Part shown: piece after piece, positions 1 through 7,574 of the stretch
Position numbering within the stretch: position 1 is the first letter of the stretch
How the letters are laid out: each line of letters starts with the position of its first letter
Origin: Pleurotus djamor
Taxonomy: Eukaryota; Basidiomycota; Agaricomycetes; Agaricales; Pleurotaceae
Direction of reading: 5' to 3'
Length of the DNA stretch: 24,327 bases
NCBI GenBank assembly: GCA_029747585.1
Contig: JAPEVF010000683.1
Span: forward strand, 1 to 24,327
Translations under genes and position numbers: made by a program
The notes under the pieces: generated by a model
Databases searched by the model: none
What the model saw: only the letters and a program-made list of their open reading frames with translations
What the model was told of the DNA's origin: nothing

Positions 1-160
1 AGAAATAGTCTTTGCGTAGAGTTCCTCGGTCCTTTTCCTCAAATGCTAGGGTGGCTTCATTTAGGCGTAGGATGTGCTTGAATAGTTTCTCCTCTTCGGG
101 CCGGAGAAATTCATCTTTATTAACTTCCATGGAGTCAATACGTTCCTGGGTGAGTCGCAT
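1..160 (-). pseudogene. Ty3/gypsy-type retrotransposon polyprotein fragment
   Basis: Reading the minus strand from position 160 gives an open frame of 53 codons that runs off the window edge. It contains LTQERID near the start, then FLRPEEEKLF and LAFEEKDRGT. This order resembles the linker just ahead of the reverse transcriptase domain in fungal Ty3/gypsy Pol proteins (family recognised from memory, not searched). The frame is closed by TAA just upstream of the ATG at 160-158, so it is a 5'-truncated piece and not a gene start. Codons such as CTC, CGG and CCC and the balanced base composition differ sharply from the AT-rich mitochondrial DNA that follows. It abuts a truncated rns. It may be a nuclear fragment inserted in mtDNA, a mitochondrial piece inserted in the nucleus, or an assembly chimera. 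Confidence 0.6.
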
Positions 161-164
161 AAAT

Positions 165-1987
165 TAGATACCTTATAGACTCTCTAAATAGGGGATAAAT
201 ACTACTCTATTATAATTCTCCATTTTTAATTAAAAATTAGAAGTGTGATTTAATATTGCTTTATTAATTTGAATTCTAATGAGGTTCATTATTTATATTA
301 AATTATAAATAAAGTGAAAGTATTGATAAATAAGCTAATTTATTAAAGAAAGGAAATTTTCCGCTATAAGATTCGATTTATTTTGTTTAGGTAGTTGGTG
401 GGGTAAAGGCCTACCAAGCCGACGATCAATAGCCAAGTTTGACAGAACAAATGGCCACATTGGGAATGAAATGCCCCAAGTAGTGTTAACTACCAGCAGT
501 CGAGAATATTAGTCAATGCTCGAAAGAGTGAACTAGCTAACTGAAATCACATGACTCATTCTTATAGGTGGTGATTGTGATAAGGTGTAGGGAAAAAAAT
601 GATATTACCTCACTAAAAGTGTTGTCCAAATCTGGTGCCAGAAGACTCGGTAAGACCAGAAACGCAAACGTTAGTCATCTTAATCAGGCGTAAAGGGTAT
701 GTAGGCAGCTTTGAAAGTTTTATTTTTAAAAAAAAGCTCTTAAGTAAAAATAAAATAAATTAAAGCTAGAATCAAATAGAGGAAAAACCAAATAATACTT
801 AGAGTAGGGATGATATCCATAGATACTAAGGGGAATACTAAGGGCGAAAGCTTTTTTTCTACTAATGATTGACGCTGAGAAACGAAGGTGAGAATAGGAA
901 ATAGGATTAGATACCCAGATACCTCTCACTGTCAACGATGAATGGTGGTTGTTAGTTTTAATAAAAACTGGTGACGATGTTAACACGATAACCATTCCGC
1001 CTTGCGAGTACGGTTGCAAAACTGAAACCAAAAAAANTTAGTCGGTCTCGAAGCAAACGAAGTGAAGCATGTTATTTAATACGATAATACGCGTAAAACC
1101 TTACCAGACCTTGCATATCTAGCAGACTTATTTGAAATTCTCTATAACTTACTGCTCTCGTAACAGAAGGTTTAGTTAATTAAAAATAAGAAAGTGAGTA
1201 TATTTTTTCCCTTTCCCTTTCACACCCTTTCACTTCCCTTAAGGGAAGTGTAGGGCTGGGAGGGCAAGGTTGAAAATAGTACGCAGATACAGGTGTTGCA
1301 TGGCTGTCGTCAGTCCGTGTTGTGAAGAGTGAGGTTAACTCCACTAACGGACGCAATCCCTGTTGTTAATTTATACTTAACAATTAATGATTCTGATAGA
1401 GTTTCATTTGGGGCTAAGACAAGCCGTTATGGCCCTTATGGTCTGGGCTATAGACGTGCCACATCAACTTTTACAAAGTGATGCAAAACTTTACCTCTAT
1501 TTAATGTTTAAAGCCAAACTTTAAATAGAATAAAAAGGTAATAAGGAATAGCTAATCATTAAAAAAAAGTTCATTTATTAAATTATAGACGGATTGTCGC
1601 CTGCAATTCGGCGGCATGAAGAAGGAATTTCGAGTAATCGTTGATCACTACGCAACGGTGAAGATAGCATTCGTGATGAACTAACTGTCTGTCGCTGGGA
1701 AGAAGCTTAACTTGGGGGAAACTGCTACAAAAATAAAACTTAAACATAATTATCCATTTCTTTAATAATTTATTAAAGAATTTAGAATTTGAAAATTTTA
1801 TTTTTAAATTTATGGTAGTTTTGGATTATTTTATTCTTGTAAATTTTTTAGAAGAAAGAGTAATTTTGTAATTTAATTTTTAAATTAAAAACATTTATGT
1901 TAGGATATTTAGTATCTGTTAACCCATTTAAGTAACATCTCAAAAGTCATAGCAAGGTAGCTGTACTGGAAAGTGCAGCTGGAAAAT
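165..1987 (+). rRNA. rns: mitochondrial small-subunit ribosomal RNA, 5'-truncated
   Basis: SSU landmarks occur in order. GGGGATAA lies near 196. The helix containing GGTGGGGTAAAGGCCTACC and CGACGATC is at about 397-426. The 530-loop, GTGCCAGAAGACTCGGTAA, is near 635 and has the form seen in fungal mitochondria. GATTAGATACCC is near 905 and AACCTTACCAG near 1097. GCATGGCTGTCGTCAG is near 1297, and the 3' decoding helix ends with AAGGTAGCTGTACTGGAAAGTGC near 1955-1977. By comparison with E. coli 16S, roughly the first 110-130 bases of the molecule are missing, and the sequence there is the retrotransposon fragment. A GC-rich palindrome sits in a variable region at 1208-1268. The 3' end is placed by homology and is approximate. 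One N follows an A run at 1037. Confidence 0.93.
1208..1268. repeat. GC-rich CTTAAG palindrome inside rns
   Basis: A perfect 20-base palindrome centred on CTTAAG (1231-1250) is flanked by CCCTTTCC/GGGAGGG-type arms. It belongs to the GC-rich family dispersed through the window. It lies in a variable region of rns, between two conserved blocks, so the mature rRNA would carry it as an extra hairpin unless it is excised. Confidence 0.8.
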
Positions 1988-2233
1988 AAAAAATATTGAA
2001 TTTAACCCCCTCGCTTCTTAAATAAATTCTCTGATAATTTTGTTATTTTACCCTTTTTTGGCTTTGTTTATTTAAATTTTTTAATTTAATTTTTTATAAA
2101 ATAAAATAAAAATTAAATACTTATTTATTATTAATTTATTAAAAAANTTTTTTNATTTTAATTTTTTCCTTTTTTTNCTCTCTTCTTTTTGTTAATAATT
2201 TATAATTTATTGAGAGAAAAAAAAANGAAAGGA
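1988..2233. other. AT-rich spacer with a CTCTC/GAGAG hairpin
   Basis: This is the spacer between rns and tRNA-Val. It holds nothing that reads as a gene. A copy of the dispersed CTCTC...GAGAG hairpin occupies about 2169-2226. Confidence 0.6.
2169..2226. repeat. CTCTC/GAGAG hairpin element, copy 1
   Basis: A T-run followed by CTCTCTTC begins the element, and GAGAG followed by an A-run ends it, so the arms can pair. The interior reads GTTAATAATTTATAATTTAT, which is shared with other copies. Confidence 0.75.
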
Positions 2234-2304
2234 AAGGGGTTAGCTGAGTGGTTTAGCAGTAAATTTACACTTTACAGACAGGGTTTCGATTACTCTACTC
2301 CTTA
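2234..2304 (+). tRNA. trnV: tRNA-Val (UAC)
   Basis: The cloverleaf is complete. The acceptor AAGGGGT pairs with ACTCCTT (one G-U) and is followed by discriminator A. The D arm has GCT/AGC. The anticodon stem GTAAA/TTTAC closes loop TTTACAC with anticodon TAC. The T arm AGGGT/ACTCT closes TTCGATT. No acceptor mismatch calls for 5' editing. Confidence 0.9.
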
Positions 2305-2900
2305 TTAAATTGAAATACGTATGCCTTCTTGCCTTTTGAAGCATACGGCTTCTTAAANTAAAAAAAAATATATATTTTTTTNACATTTATTCTTGTTTTT
2401 ATATTTAGTTTTTTTTATTAAACTTAAATTAAGGATTAAATTAAGAAAATAGGTTATATTCATAGAGTTATAGGATTTGCACCTCTTAACTTTCGATATA
2501 TTCGGCTCAGACCTTCCCGTCATAAATTAACCAGCCAAATCTGCCTTTAGGTACTTCAGATCGGAACGGAACAGGTCGATAGGAATTGTTAAGAAAAGAA
2601 TAAAAAAGGTTTTTAATTTAAATTAAATTAAAAAATTAGCTTCCTTTCCTATTCATTAAATAAATTAAATTTAATTAATTAAGTTAATTTACTTAAATAA
2701 AATAAAACAAGTTTAATTAGTTTTAATTTCCTTTATTTAACTAATATTATAGTACTTTTTACCTTTTTTTCTATCTTATATCTTATAAAAGGAATAGAAA
2801 AAATTTAATACTTAAAATAAAAATTAATTACTAAATAAATTATATAATTTATTTTATTTTTATTTTTATTTTTATTTTTATTTTTTAATTAACAAATAAT
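2305..2900. other. Spacer with one hairpin and a GC-richer structured island
   Basis: There is no convincing ORF. Directly after tRNA-Val, CGTATGC (2318-2324) can pair with GCATACG (2341-2347). The island at 2485-2593 is much richer in G and C than its surroundings. The remainder is AT-rich low-complexity sequence, including a TTTTTA run before tRNA-Leu. Confidence 0.6.
2485..2593. ncRNA. Candidate structured non-coding RNA (unidentified)
   Basis: About 110 bases can fold into nested helices: CTTAAC (2485-2490) with GTTAAG (2588-2593), GACC (2510-2513) with GGTC (2574-2577), TTCCCGT with ACGGAA allowing one bulge, and ATCTG (2539-2543) with CAGAT (2557-2561). All frames have stops. It matches neither the tRNAs nor either palindrome family. 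It has a loose resemblance to the central part of 5S rRNA, too weak to name it. The strand is unknown. A transferred fragment of unknown origin is the alternative. Confidence 0.35.
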
Positions 2901-2983
2901 ACGAATATGCCGAAATTGGTAGCCGGGTGAGTCTTAGGAACTCATGATTTTTAATCGTAAGAGTTCAAGTCTCTTTATTCGTA
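2901..2983 (+). tRNA. trnL: tRNA-Leu (UAG)
   Basis: The acceptor ACGAATA/TATTCGT is fully paired, with discriminator A. The anticodon stem TGAGT/ACTCA closes loop CTTAGGA, giving anticodon TAG for CUN codons. The long variable arm (GATT...AATC) is typical of class II tRNA-Leu. The T arm AAGAG/CTCTT closes TTCAAGT. Confidence 0.9.
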
Positions 2984-3080
2984 AAAAAAGAAAGCAAAAA
3001 GATTAAAAAAGAAAAGTAAAAAATATAATATAGTTTCATCTAAAATACTATATTGTAAAACATTTTATATTTACCTAAAA

Positions 3081-3154
3081 ACATCTTTAGCTGAATTTGG
3101 TAAAGCGTTTGCCTTCGAAGCAACTGTTTATTGGTTCGAGTCCAATAAGATGTC
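3081..3154 (+). tRNA. trnR: tRNA-Arg (UCG)
   Basis: The acceptor ACATCTT/AAGATGT and the T arm ATTGG/CCAAT around TTCGAGT are fully paired. The anticodon loop CTTCGAA gives TCG. The anticodon stem has four pairs plus one mismatch at its base. The discriminator appears to be C, which is slightly unusual for tRNA-Arg. Confidence 0.85.
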
Positions 3155-3510
3155 TAAAATAAAAACCTTTTTCCTAATTATAAATGAAATGAAAACTATA
3201 ATATAATTTTCATTTATAATTAATTTATTTTATTTTATTTTATTTTATTTTATTTTATTTTATTTTATTTTATTTTATTTTATTTTATTTTATTTTATTT
3301 TATTTTATNCTTATCTTATTCTATTAAAAAAAATAATTTAATTTATATTTAATTTAATTTTATTTAATTTTAATTTAATTAAAAAAATATAAACTTCTTT
3401 TTATTCTAACTTAATAATATATATTATTTGGGTTTGATTAAGGGGGATTATATATTTTTATTTTCTTTAATTTTATTAAAAACTATAAAGTTTTTTTATT
3501 TTTATTTTTA
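3155..3510. other. AT-only spacer with TTTTA microsatellite
   Basis: This is the spacer between tRNA-Arg and atp9. It is dominated by a TTTTA tandem repeat and other AT-rich low-complexity sequence, and I see no gene in it. Confidence 0.7.
3225..3308. repeat. (TTTTA)n microsatellite, about 17 units
   Basis: An uninterrupted pentanucleotide TTTTA repeat ends at an N. A shorter run of the same unit occurs at 18711-18760. Confidence 0.9.
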
Positions 3511-3732
3511 TTATGAGTATAATAATAAGAAAGCAATCATAAGTGAGAATAACCCTGTAGCTTCTGCTAAAGCGAATCCTAAGATTGCGTAAGAGAATAA
3601 TTGACCTCTTATTTGAGGGTTTCTAGCTGTAGATGCGATTAATGAAGAGAAGATTAAACCGATTCCGGCTCCGGCTCCAATTAATCCTGAGCAAGCTAAT
3701 CCTGCTCCAATGTATTTTGCTGCTGCTAACAT
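3511..3732 (-). CDS. atp9: ATP synthase F0 subunit c (subunit 9)
   Basis: The 73-residue proteolipid forms the rotating c-ring of mitochondrial ATP synthase in the inner membrane. It has the usual two hydrophobic helices joined by a polar loop with ARNPQI. The second helix carries the proton-binding Glu in [10 protein letters not shown], and the first contains the glycine-rich [10 protein letters not shown] stretch. I start at the ATG at 3732, giving the expected [13 protein letters not shown] start and normal length. The frame stays open upstream, but that extension is not typical of the family. The stop is TAA. It lies on the minus strand, opposite to rns and the neighbouring tRNAs. The flanks are AT-rich spacer, and no promoter could be identified. 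Confidence 0.97.
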   Translation of the reverse strand: MLAAAKYIGAGLACSGLIGAGAGIGLIFSSLIASTARNPQIRGQLFSYAILGFALAEATGLFSLMIAFLLLYS

Positions 3733-3885
3733 TAAAAAATAAATTTTTTTTAGATAGCGTCTGACAAACAAGAGGATTAAAATCTTATTCTCTTTTAGAA
3801 CNATTTAGTTTTTTTAAATTATACTTTATTCTTTAAAGTTAATTAAAATTTAATTTTTATTTTTTATTAATTTATTTATTTTTTA

Positions 3886-3958
3886 CGAGCCCTTCCAGAT
3901 TCGAACTGGGACCACCCTAATTGACAATTAGGTACTCTACCTATTAAGCTAAGGGCCC
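3886..3958 (-). tRNA. trnD: tRNA-Asp (GUC)
   Basis: On the minus strand the acceptor GGGCCCT pairs with AGGGCTC, followed by discriminator G, the usual identity base for tRNA-Asp. The anticodon stem CCTAA/TTAGG closes TTGTCAA (GTC). The T loop is TTCGAAT, with one C-A mismatch at the base of its stem. Confidence 0.92.
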
Positions 3959-4241
3959 TTTTATTTTTTATTTTATTAATTTTATTGTAATAGTAAGTAA
4001 TTAAATTAAATTAAATAAAATTAAATTAAATAAAATTAAATTAAATTAAATTAAATTAAATAAAATTTAATTAAATTAAAGGATTAAGATATTAAATATA
4101 TTATTTTCTTTTTCTTTTACTAAAAATAAATTAAATGATTTTTATTTGAAGAAATATGTAAATAATTTTTATTTTAACTTTCTTTTTTTATNCTTTATTT
4201 TTTGTTTTTTGTTTTTTNGTTTGCTTTTTTTGTGTTTNAAT

Positions 4242-4314
4242 CAAGAGTGAGGTGACTCGAACACCTACCAGTGATTTTGGAGATCGCCATACTAACCATT
4301 TATACTACACTCTT
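4242..4314 (-). tRNA. trnW: tRNA-Trp (CCA)
   Basis: On the minus strand the acceptor AAGAGTG/CACTCTT and the T arm AGGTG/CACCT around TTCGAGT are perfectly paired. The D arm has GTAT/AGTAT. The anticodon loop CTCCAAA gives CCA, which reads UGG only. Fungal mitochondria that read UGA as Trp normally carry UCA here. This matters because intron ORFs and orf790 in the same window have in-frame TGA. The anticodon stem has one C-A mismatch. Confidence 0.92.
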
Positions 4315-4647
4315 TTCTTATTTATTTTATATCTATCATTTTTTTTTTTATTAAGATACCTATCTATTTTAAATTTTGCCTTTTTTCTCTCTTCTTTTTT
4401 GTTATAATTTATAATTTATTGAGAGAAAAAAGAAAAANCAAAAAAANCAAAACAAAAAAAACAAAAAAAGAAAGATAGAAATTCTTACTCAGTAAAAATT
4501 ATAAAATAAATAGTCTTTTAACTTTAAGTAATGTTTCTTTTATAATTAAAAATGTATTATTTTTATAAATTTTACTAAAAGAAAAAAAGAGATAATAGAA
4601 ATTAAATAAACAATAAAAAAATTAAATTTTAATTATTTAATCTATTA
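4315..4647. other. AT-rich spacer with hairpin element copy 2
   Basis: No gene is seen. A CTCTC/GAGAG hairpin lies at about 4378-4439 and is followed by runs of CAAAAAA. Confidence 0.6.
4378..4439. repeat. CTCTC/GAGAG hairpin element, copy 2
   Basis: It begins GCC followed by a T-run and CTCTCTTC, and ends GAGAG with an A-run. The interior is nearly the same as in copy 1. Confidence 0.75.
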
Positions 4648-4721
4648 GGGTTAAGTTTACAGATGGTTCTGTAGTAGACCTGCAAAGTCTTTCTTTTAGG
4701 GTTCAATTCCTTCTTAACTCT
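4648..4721 (+). tRNA. trnC: tRNA-Cys (GCA)
   Basis: The acceptor GGGTTAA pairs with TTAACTC (one G-U). The D stem TTAC/GTAG is recognisable. The anticodon loop CTGCAAA gives GCA on a stem with four pairs and one mismatch. The T loop is TTCAATT on an AGGG/CCTT stem. The ends are a little uncertain. Confidence 0.85.
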
Positions 4722-5070
4722 TTTTTTTTAGTTTATTTTTTAATCTTTTTGCTTTCTTCCAGCCATTTTCCTTCCCAGCACATTCACTTCCCTACACACC
4801 CTACCCTACCCATCCCTTTCACTAAAAGTGTAAGGTGGGAAAGGGAAAGGGAAAGTTAAAGTGTGGGACAAGTTAAATTGTAGGGACTGGGAGGGTGTGT
4901 AACAGTACTTCTTACTTAGGTTCCGTATTTATTATTTAAAGCCAAGGAACAGTTCGAGATAAAATTTAAAAATAAAACAGAAGATAAAGATAATAATAAA
5001 AGTATAATCTGTTTATTTTTATTTTATAGACAGACTATAAAATAAAAAAGGGGTAATACAAACTATATAA
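4722..5070. other. Spacer with GC-rich palindrome
   Basis: This is the spacer between tRNA-Cys and tRNA-Arg. It is largely one copy of the GC-rich palindrome (4757-4903) followed by AT-rich sequence, with no gene. Confidence 0.6.
4757..4903. repeat. GC-rich palindromic element
   Basis: A pyrimidine-rich left arm (CACTTCCC, CCCATCCCTTTCAC) is mirrored by a purine-rich right arm (GTGGGAAAGGGAAAGGG). The centre here reads CACTAAAAGTG. Confidence 0.75.
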
Positions 5071-5141
5071 GTTCTCTTAGTTCAATGGTAGAACAGCATT
5101 CTTCTAAAGTGTTAATTTTGGTTCGAGTCCAGAAGAGAATA
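5071..5141 (+). tRNA. trnR: tRNA-Arg (UCU)
   Basis: The acceptor GTTCTCT pairs with AGAGAAT (first pair G-U), with discriminator A. The anticodon stem GCATT/AGTGT closes CTTCTAA, giving TCT for AGA/AGG. The T arm TTTGG/CCAGA closes TTCGAGT. This is the second tRNA-Arg isoacceptor in the window. Confidence 0.88.
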
Positions 5142-5452
5142 AACTAAGCATTCAAATTTAATAATTAACATAACAAAAAACAAAAAANCAAAAAANCAAA
5201 AAAACAAAAAAACAAAAAANTAAAAAATAGAAAAAATAAAAAANTAGGTTTAATTTATTTTTTATTTTATTAAAAGTATTTAAGTTAGGTTAAAGTAAAT
5301 TAAATAAAATTAAACTAGTCCTGAAAACGAAACTAATTTTATTTAATAAAAGTGGTCATGAAAAACTGATTAAAAATGGAGTGAAAAGCAATATATTTTT
5401 ATTTATTTAGAAACAAAATAAATAAAAAACATATTATATTTTTATAATTTTT

Positions 5453-5503
5453 TCTTTTTTTNCTCTCTTTAATTAAAAACAAAAAGAAGAGAGAAAAAAA
5501 GGC
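5453..5503. repeat. CTCTC/GAGAG hairpin element, copy 3
   Basis: The T-run and CTCTC pair with GAGAG, an A-run and GGC. The interior (AATTAAAAACAAAAAGAA) is inverted relative to copies 1 and 2, so the element occurs in both orientations. Confidence 0.7.
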
Positions 5504-5690
5504 AACAAAATATAGAGAAAGTAATCTATTAAATTTTTTCTTTTTCTTTGTCTTTTACTTTATCTTTGTCTTTTGTATTTTTGCCTTAATTTTTACAATA
5601 TATCGTCCGAGTGTCAAAATTTTAATTTATCTTAATTAAATTTAAATAATAAAAATAGAATAGTTAAACTTAGTTGTTACTTTTGCTTTT

Positions 5691-5858
5691 GCCCTCCCAC
5701 GCCCTTTCACACACGCCCTTCCACACACACCCTACCCTTCCCTTTCACTGCCCACCCATCCCTTTCCCTTAAGGGTAGGGGTGGGAAGGGATGTGTAGGG
5801 TGGGAAAGGGATAAGTTAAAGTGTGGGACAATTTAAAGTGAAAAGGTGGGCAGTGTAT
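5691..5858. repeat. GC-rich CTTAAG palindromic element
   Basis: The core TTTCCCTTAAGGGTAGGGG (5763-5781) sits between C-rich and G-rich arms. The same core wording recurs at 18957, 21789 and 22536. Confidence 0.85.
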
Positions 5859-6072
5859 GAAAGATATAAGTATCTAAAAACTATTCATTTTTAATAAAAA
5901 TTTTACTTTATTTCTAATAAAAAATTTTTTNATTTTCCTTATTTTCTTATTCTTTGCTTTTTATTGTCCTAACCTAAAAATAAAAATAAAAATAAATTAA
6001 ATTTCATTCCATTTACTTTCTATTACCTTCTAATACCTTAAGTTTCGGAGTCGAACAATTTTATTTGTTTTT

Positions 6073-6110
6073 CCCTTTCACTTTATTAAGTGAAAGTGAA
6101 AGGGCTGGGT
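6073..6110. repeat. Short GC-rich palindrome
   Basis: CCCTTTCACTT pairs with AAGTGAAAGTGAAAGGG around a TATT loop. It is a reduced member of the GC-rich family. Confidence 0.65.
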
Positions 6111-6321
6111 TTGTGATAATCAGGTAAAACAAATAAAATAAAATAAAATATAAAATTAAAATAAACAAACTAAAACTATTATGTAATAAAAAAATAAAAA
6201 AGATAAAAAAAAATAAATTATTTTAATTTAAATTTAAAAATAAAACTTAAATACAACTTAGGACTATTTATTCCTTTTTGCAAATTAATAAATATTTTGC
6301 AATTTTATCTTTTTTCCATTA

Positions 6322-6470
6322 CCGTCCTTTTCCAAGCCTTTGCCTGCACTCCCACACCCCTCCCTTTCACTTCCCTTTCACAGCCCTTCCCACCCCTACC
6401 CTTAAGGGAAAGGGATGGGTGGGATGTGTAGGGAAGTTTAGGGTAAGGCTGGGCAAGTGGTGGTCTGGAA
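6322..6470. repeat. GC-rich CTTAAG palindromic element upstream of nad1
   Basis: The core CCCTTAAGGG is at 6399-6408, with CCCACCC/GGGTGGG-type arms. It ends 26 bases before the nad1 start codon, so it may lie in the nad1 leader. Confidence 0.85.
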
Positions 6471-6496
6471 AAAAGAATTCAAAAATTATAAATTAA

Positions 6497-7510
6497 ATGA
6501 CTAATAATTTAACACTTACAATTATAAATATTTTACTTAATTTAATTGATGTATTATGTATCATTTTACCTGTTTTATTGAGTGTTGCTTTTATGACTAT
6601 TATAGAAAGAAAACAATTAGCAGCTCACCAAAGAAGAGTAGGTCCAAATATTGTAGGATACTATGGAGTATTACAACCTTTTGCAGATGCTTTAAAATTA
6701 ATTTTAAAGGAAACAATTATACCTTCTCAATCAAATAAAGTATTATTCTTTTTAGCTCCAGTATCAACATTAATTTTTAGTTTATTAGGTTGGGGAATAA
6801 TTCCATTTGGTCAAGGTTTAGCTTTATCTGATTTTTCTTTAGGTATTTTATATACTTTAGCTTTATCTTCATTAGGAGTATATGGTGTATTATTAGCGGG
6901 TTGGTCTGCTAATTCTAAATATGCTTTTTTAGGATCATTAAGATCAACAGCAGCCATGATCTCTTATGAATTAATCTTAAGTTCCGCAATATTAATAATA
7001 ATTTTATTAACAGGATCTTTAAATTACAATACTATTATCGAAATTCAACAATCTGTTTGGTTTATTGTACCTTTAGCTCCTGTTTTTATATTTTATTTTA
7101 TTGCTATACTAGCTGAAACATCTAGAACACCTTTTGATCTTCAAGAGGCTGAATCTGAACTAGTTGCTGGTTTTTTTACAGAACATTCTAGTGTACCTTT
7201 TGTATATTTCTTTTTAGGTGAATATTCTTCAATTGTATTATTTAGTTGTATAACTGCAATATTATTTTTAGGTGGATATAATTTACCTGAAATATTTGTA
7301 AATAATTCAATTATAAATCTTCAATCTATAATATTAGGTTTAAAAACATGTATTTTCTGTTTTTTCTTTGTATGGTTTAGAGCTACTTTACCTAGATTAA
7401 GATATGATCAATTAATAGATCTTTGTTGGTTAAATCTTTTACCTGTTTGTGTAGCATTTATTATTTTAATACCTAGTATTTTAATATCTTTTGACTTAGT
7501 TCCTTATTAA
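6497..7510 (+). CDS. nad1: NADH dehydrogenase subunit 1
   Basis: The 337-residue product is a membrane-arm subunit of complex I that helps form the quinone-binding chamber. Conserved blocks include IERKQLAAHQRRVGPNIVG (about residues 36-54), QPFADALKLILKE, and the loop around RTPFDLQEAESELVAGFFTEHS (about 210-231), with its acidic and Arg residues. Multiple hydrophobic helices span the length. The length fits the family. The start is the ATG immediately after the upstream TAA and palindrome, and the stop is TAA. All Trp codons are TGG. It is uninterrupted by introns or Ns. The next reading frame, orf790, starts 64 bases downstream on the same strand. Confidence 0.98.
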   Translation: MTNNLTLTIINILLNLIDVLCIILPVLLSVAFMTIIERKQLAAHQRRVGPNIVGYYGVLQPFADALKLILKETIIPSQSNKVLFFLAPVSTLIFSLLGWGIIPFGQGLALSDFSLGILYTLALSSLGVYGVLLAGWSANSKYAFLGSLRSTAAMISYELILSSAILIIILLTGSLNYNTIIEIQQSVWFIVPLAPVFIFYFIAILAETSRTPFDLQEAESELVAGFFTEHSSVPFVYFFLGEYSSIVLFSCITAILFLGGYNLPEIFVNNSIINLQSIILGLKTCIFCFFFVWFRATLPRLRYDQLIDLCWLNLLPVCVAFIILIPSILISFDLVPY

Positions 7511-7574
7511 AAAAAATTAATTTTTTTTAAACAACTATATAAACACGACACGACACCTAAGTGAAAAGTGGAAA

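Larger units (their letters stand above)
5142..6496. other. Repeat-rich spacer ahead of nad1
   Basis: About 1.35 kb holds no supportable gene. It contains CAAAAAA runs (5163-5225), one CTCTC/GAGAG hairpin (5453-5503) and GC-rich palindromes at 5691-5858, 6073-6110 and 6322-6470. A small frame just before nad1 (6278-6496) is only translated palindrome. Confidence 0.65.

Noticed and set aside
726..1031. Minus-strand open frame of about 100 codons
   Set aside because: It is antisense to conserved rns sequence and resembles no protein.
2485..2593. Calling this island a 5S rRNA
   Set aside because: Only a loose likeness of the central segment is visible; the overall fold does not clearly match.
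3225..3308. CRISPR-like array
   Set aside because: It is a pentanucleotide microsatellite without spacers.
6278..6496. Small plus-strand frame ending at the nad1 start
   Set aside because: It is translated GC-rich palindrome with no family features.
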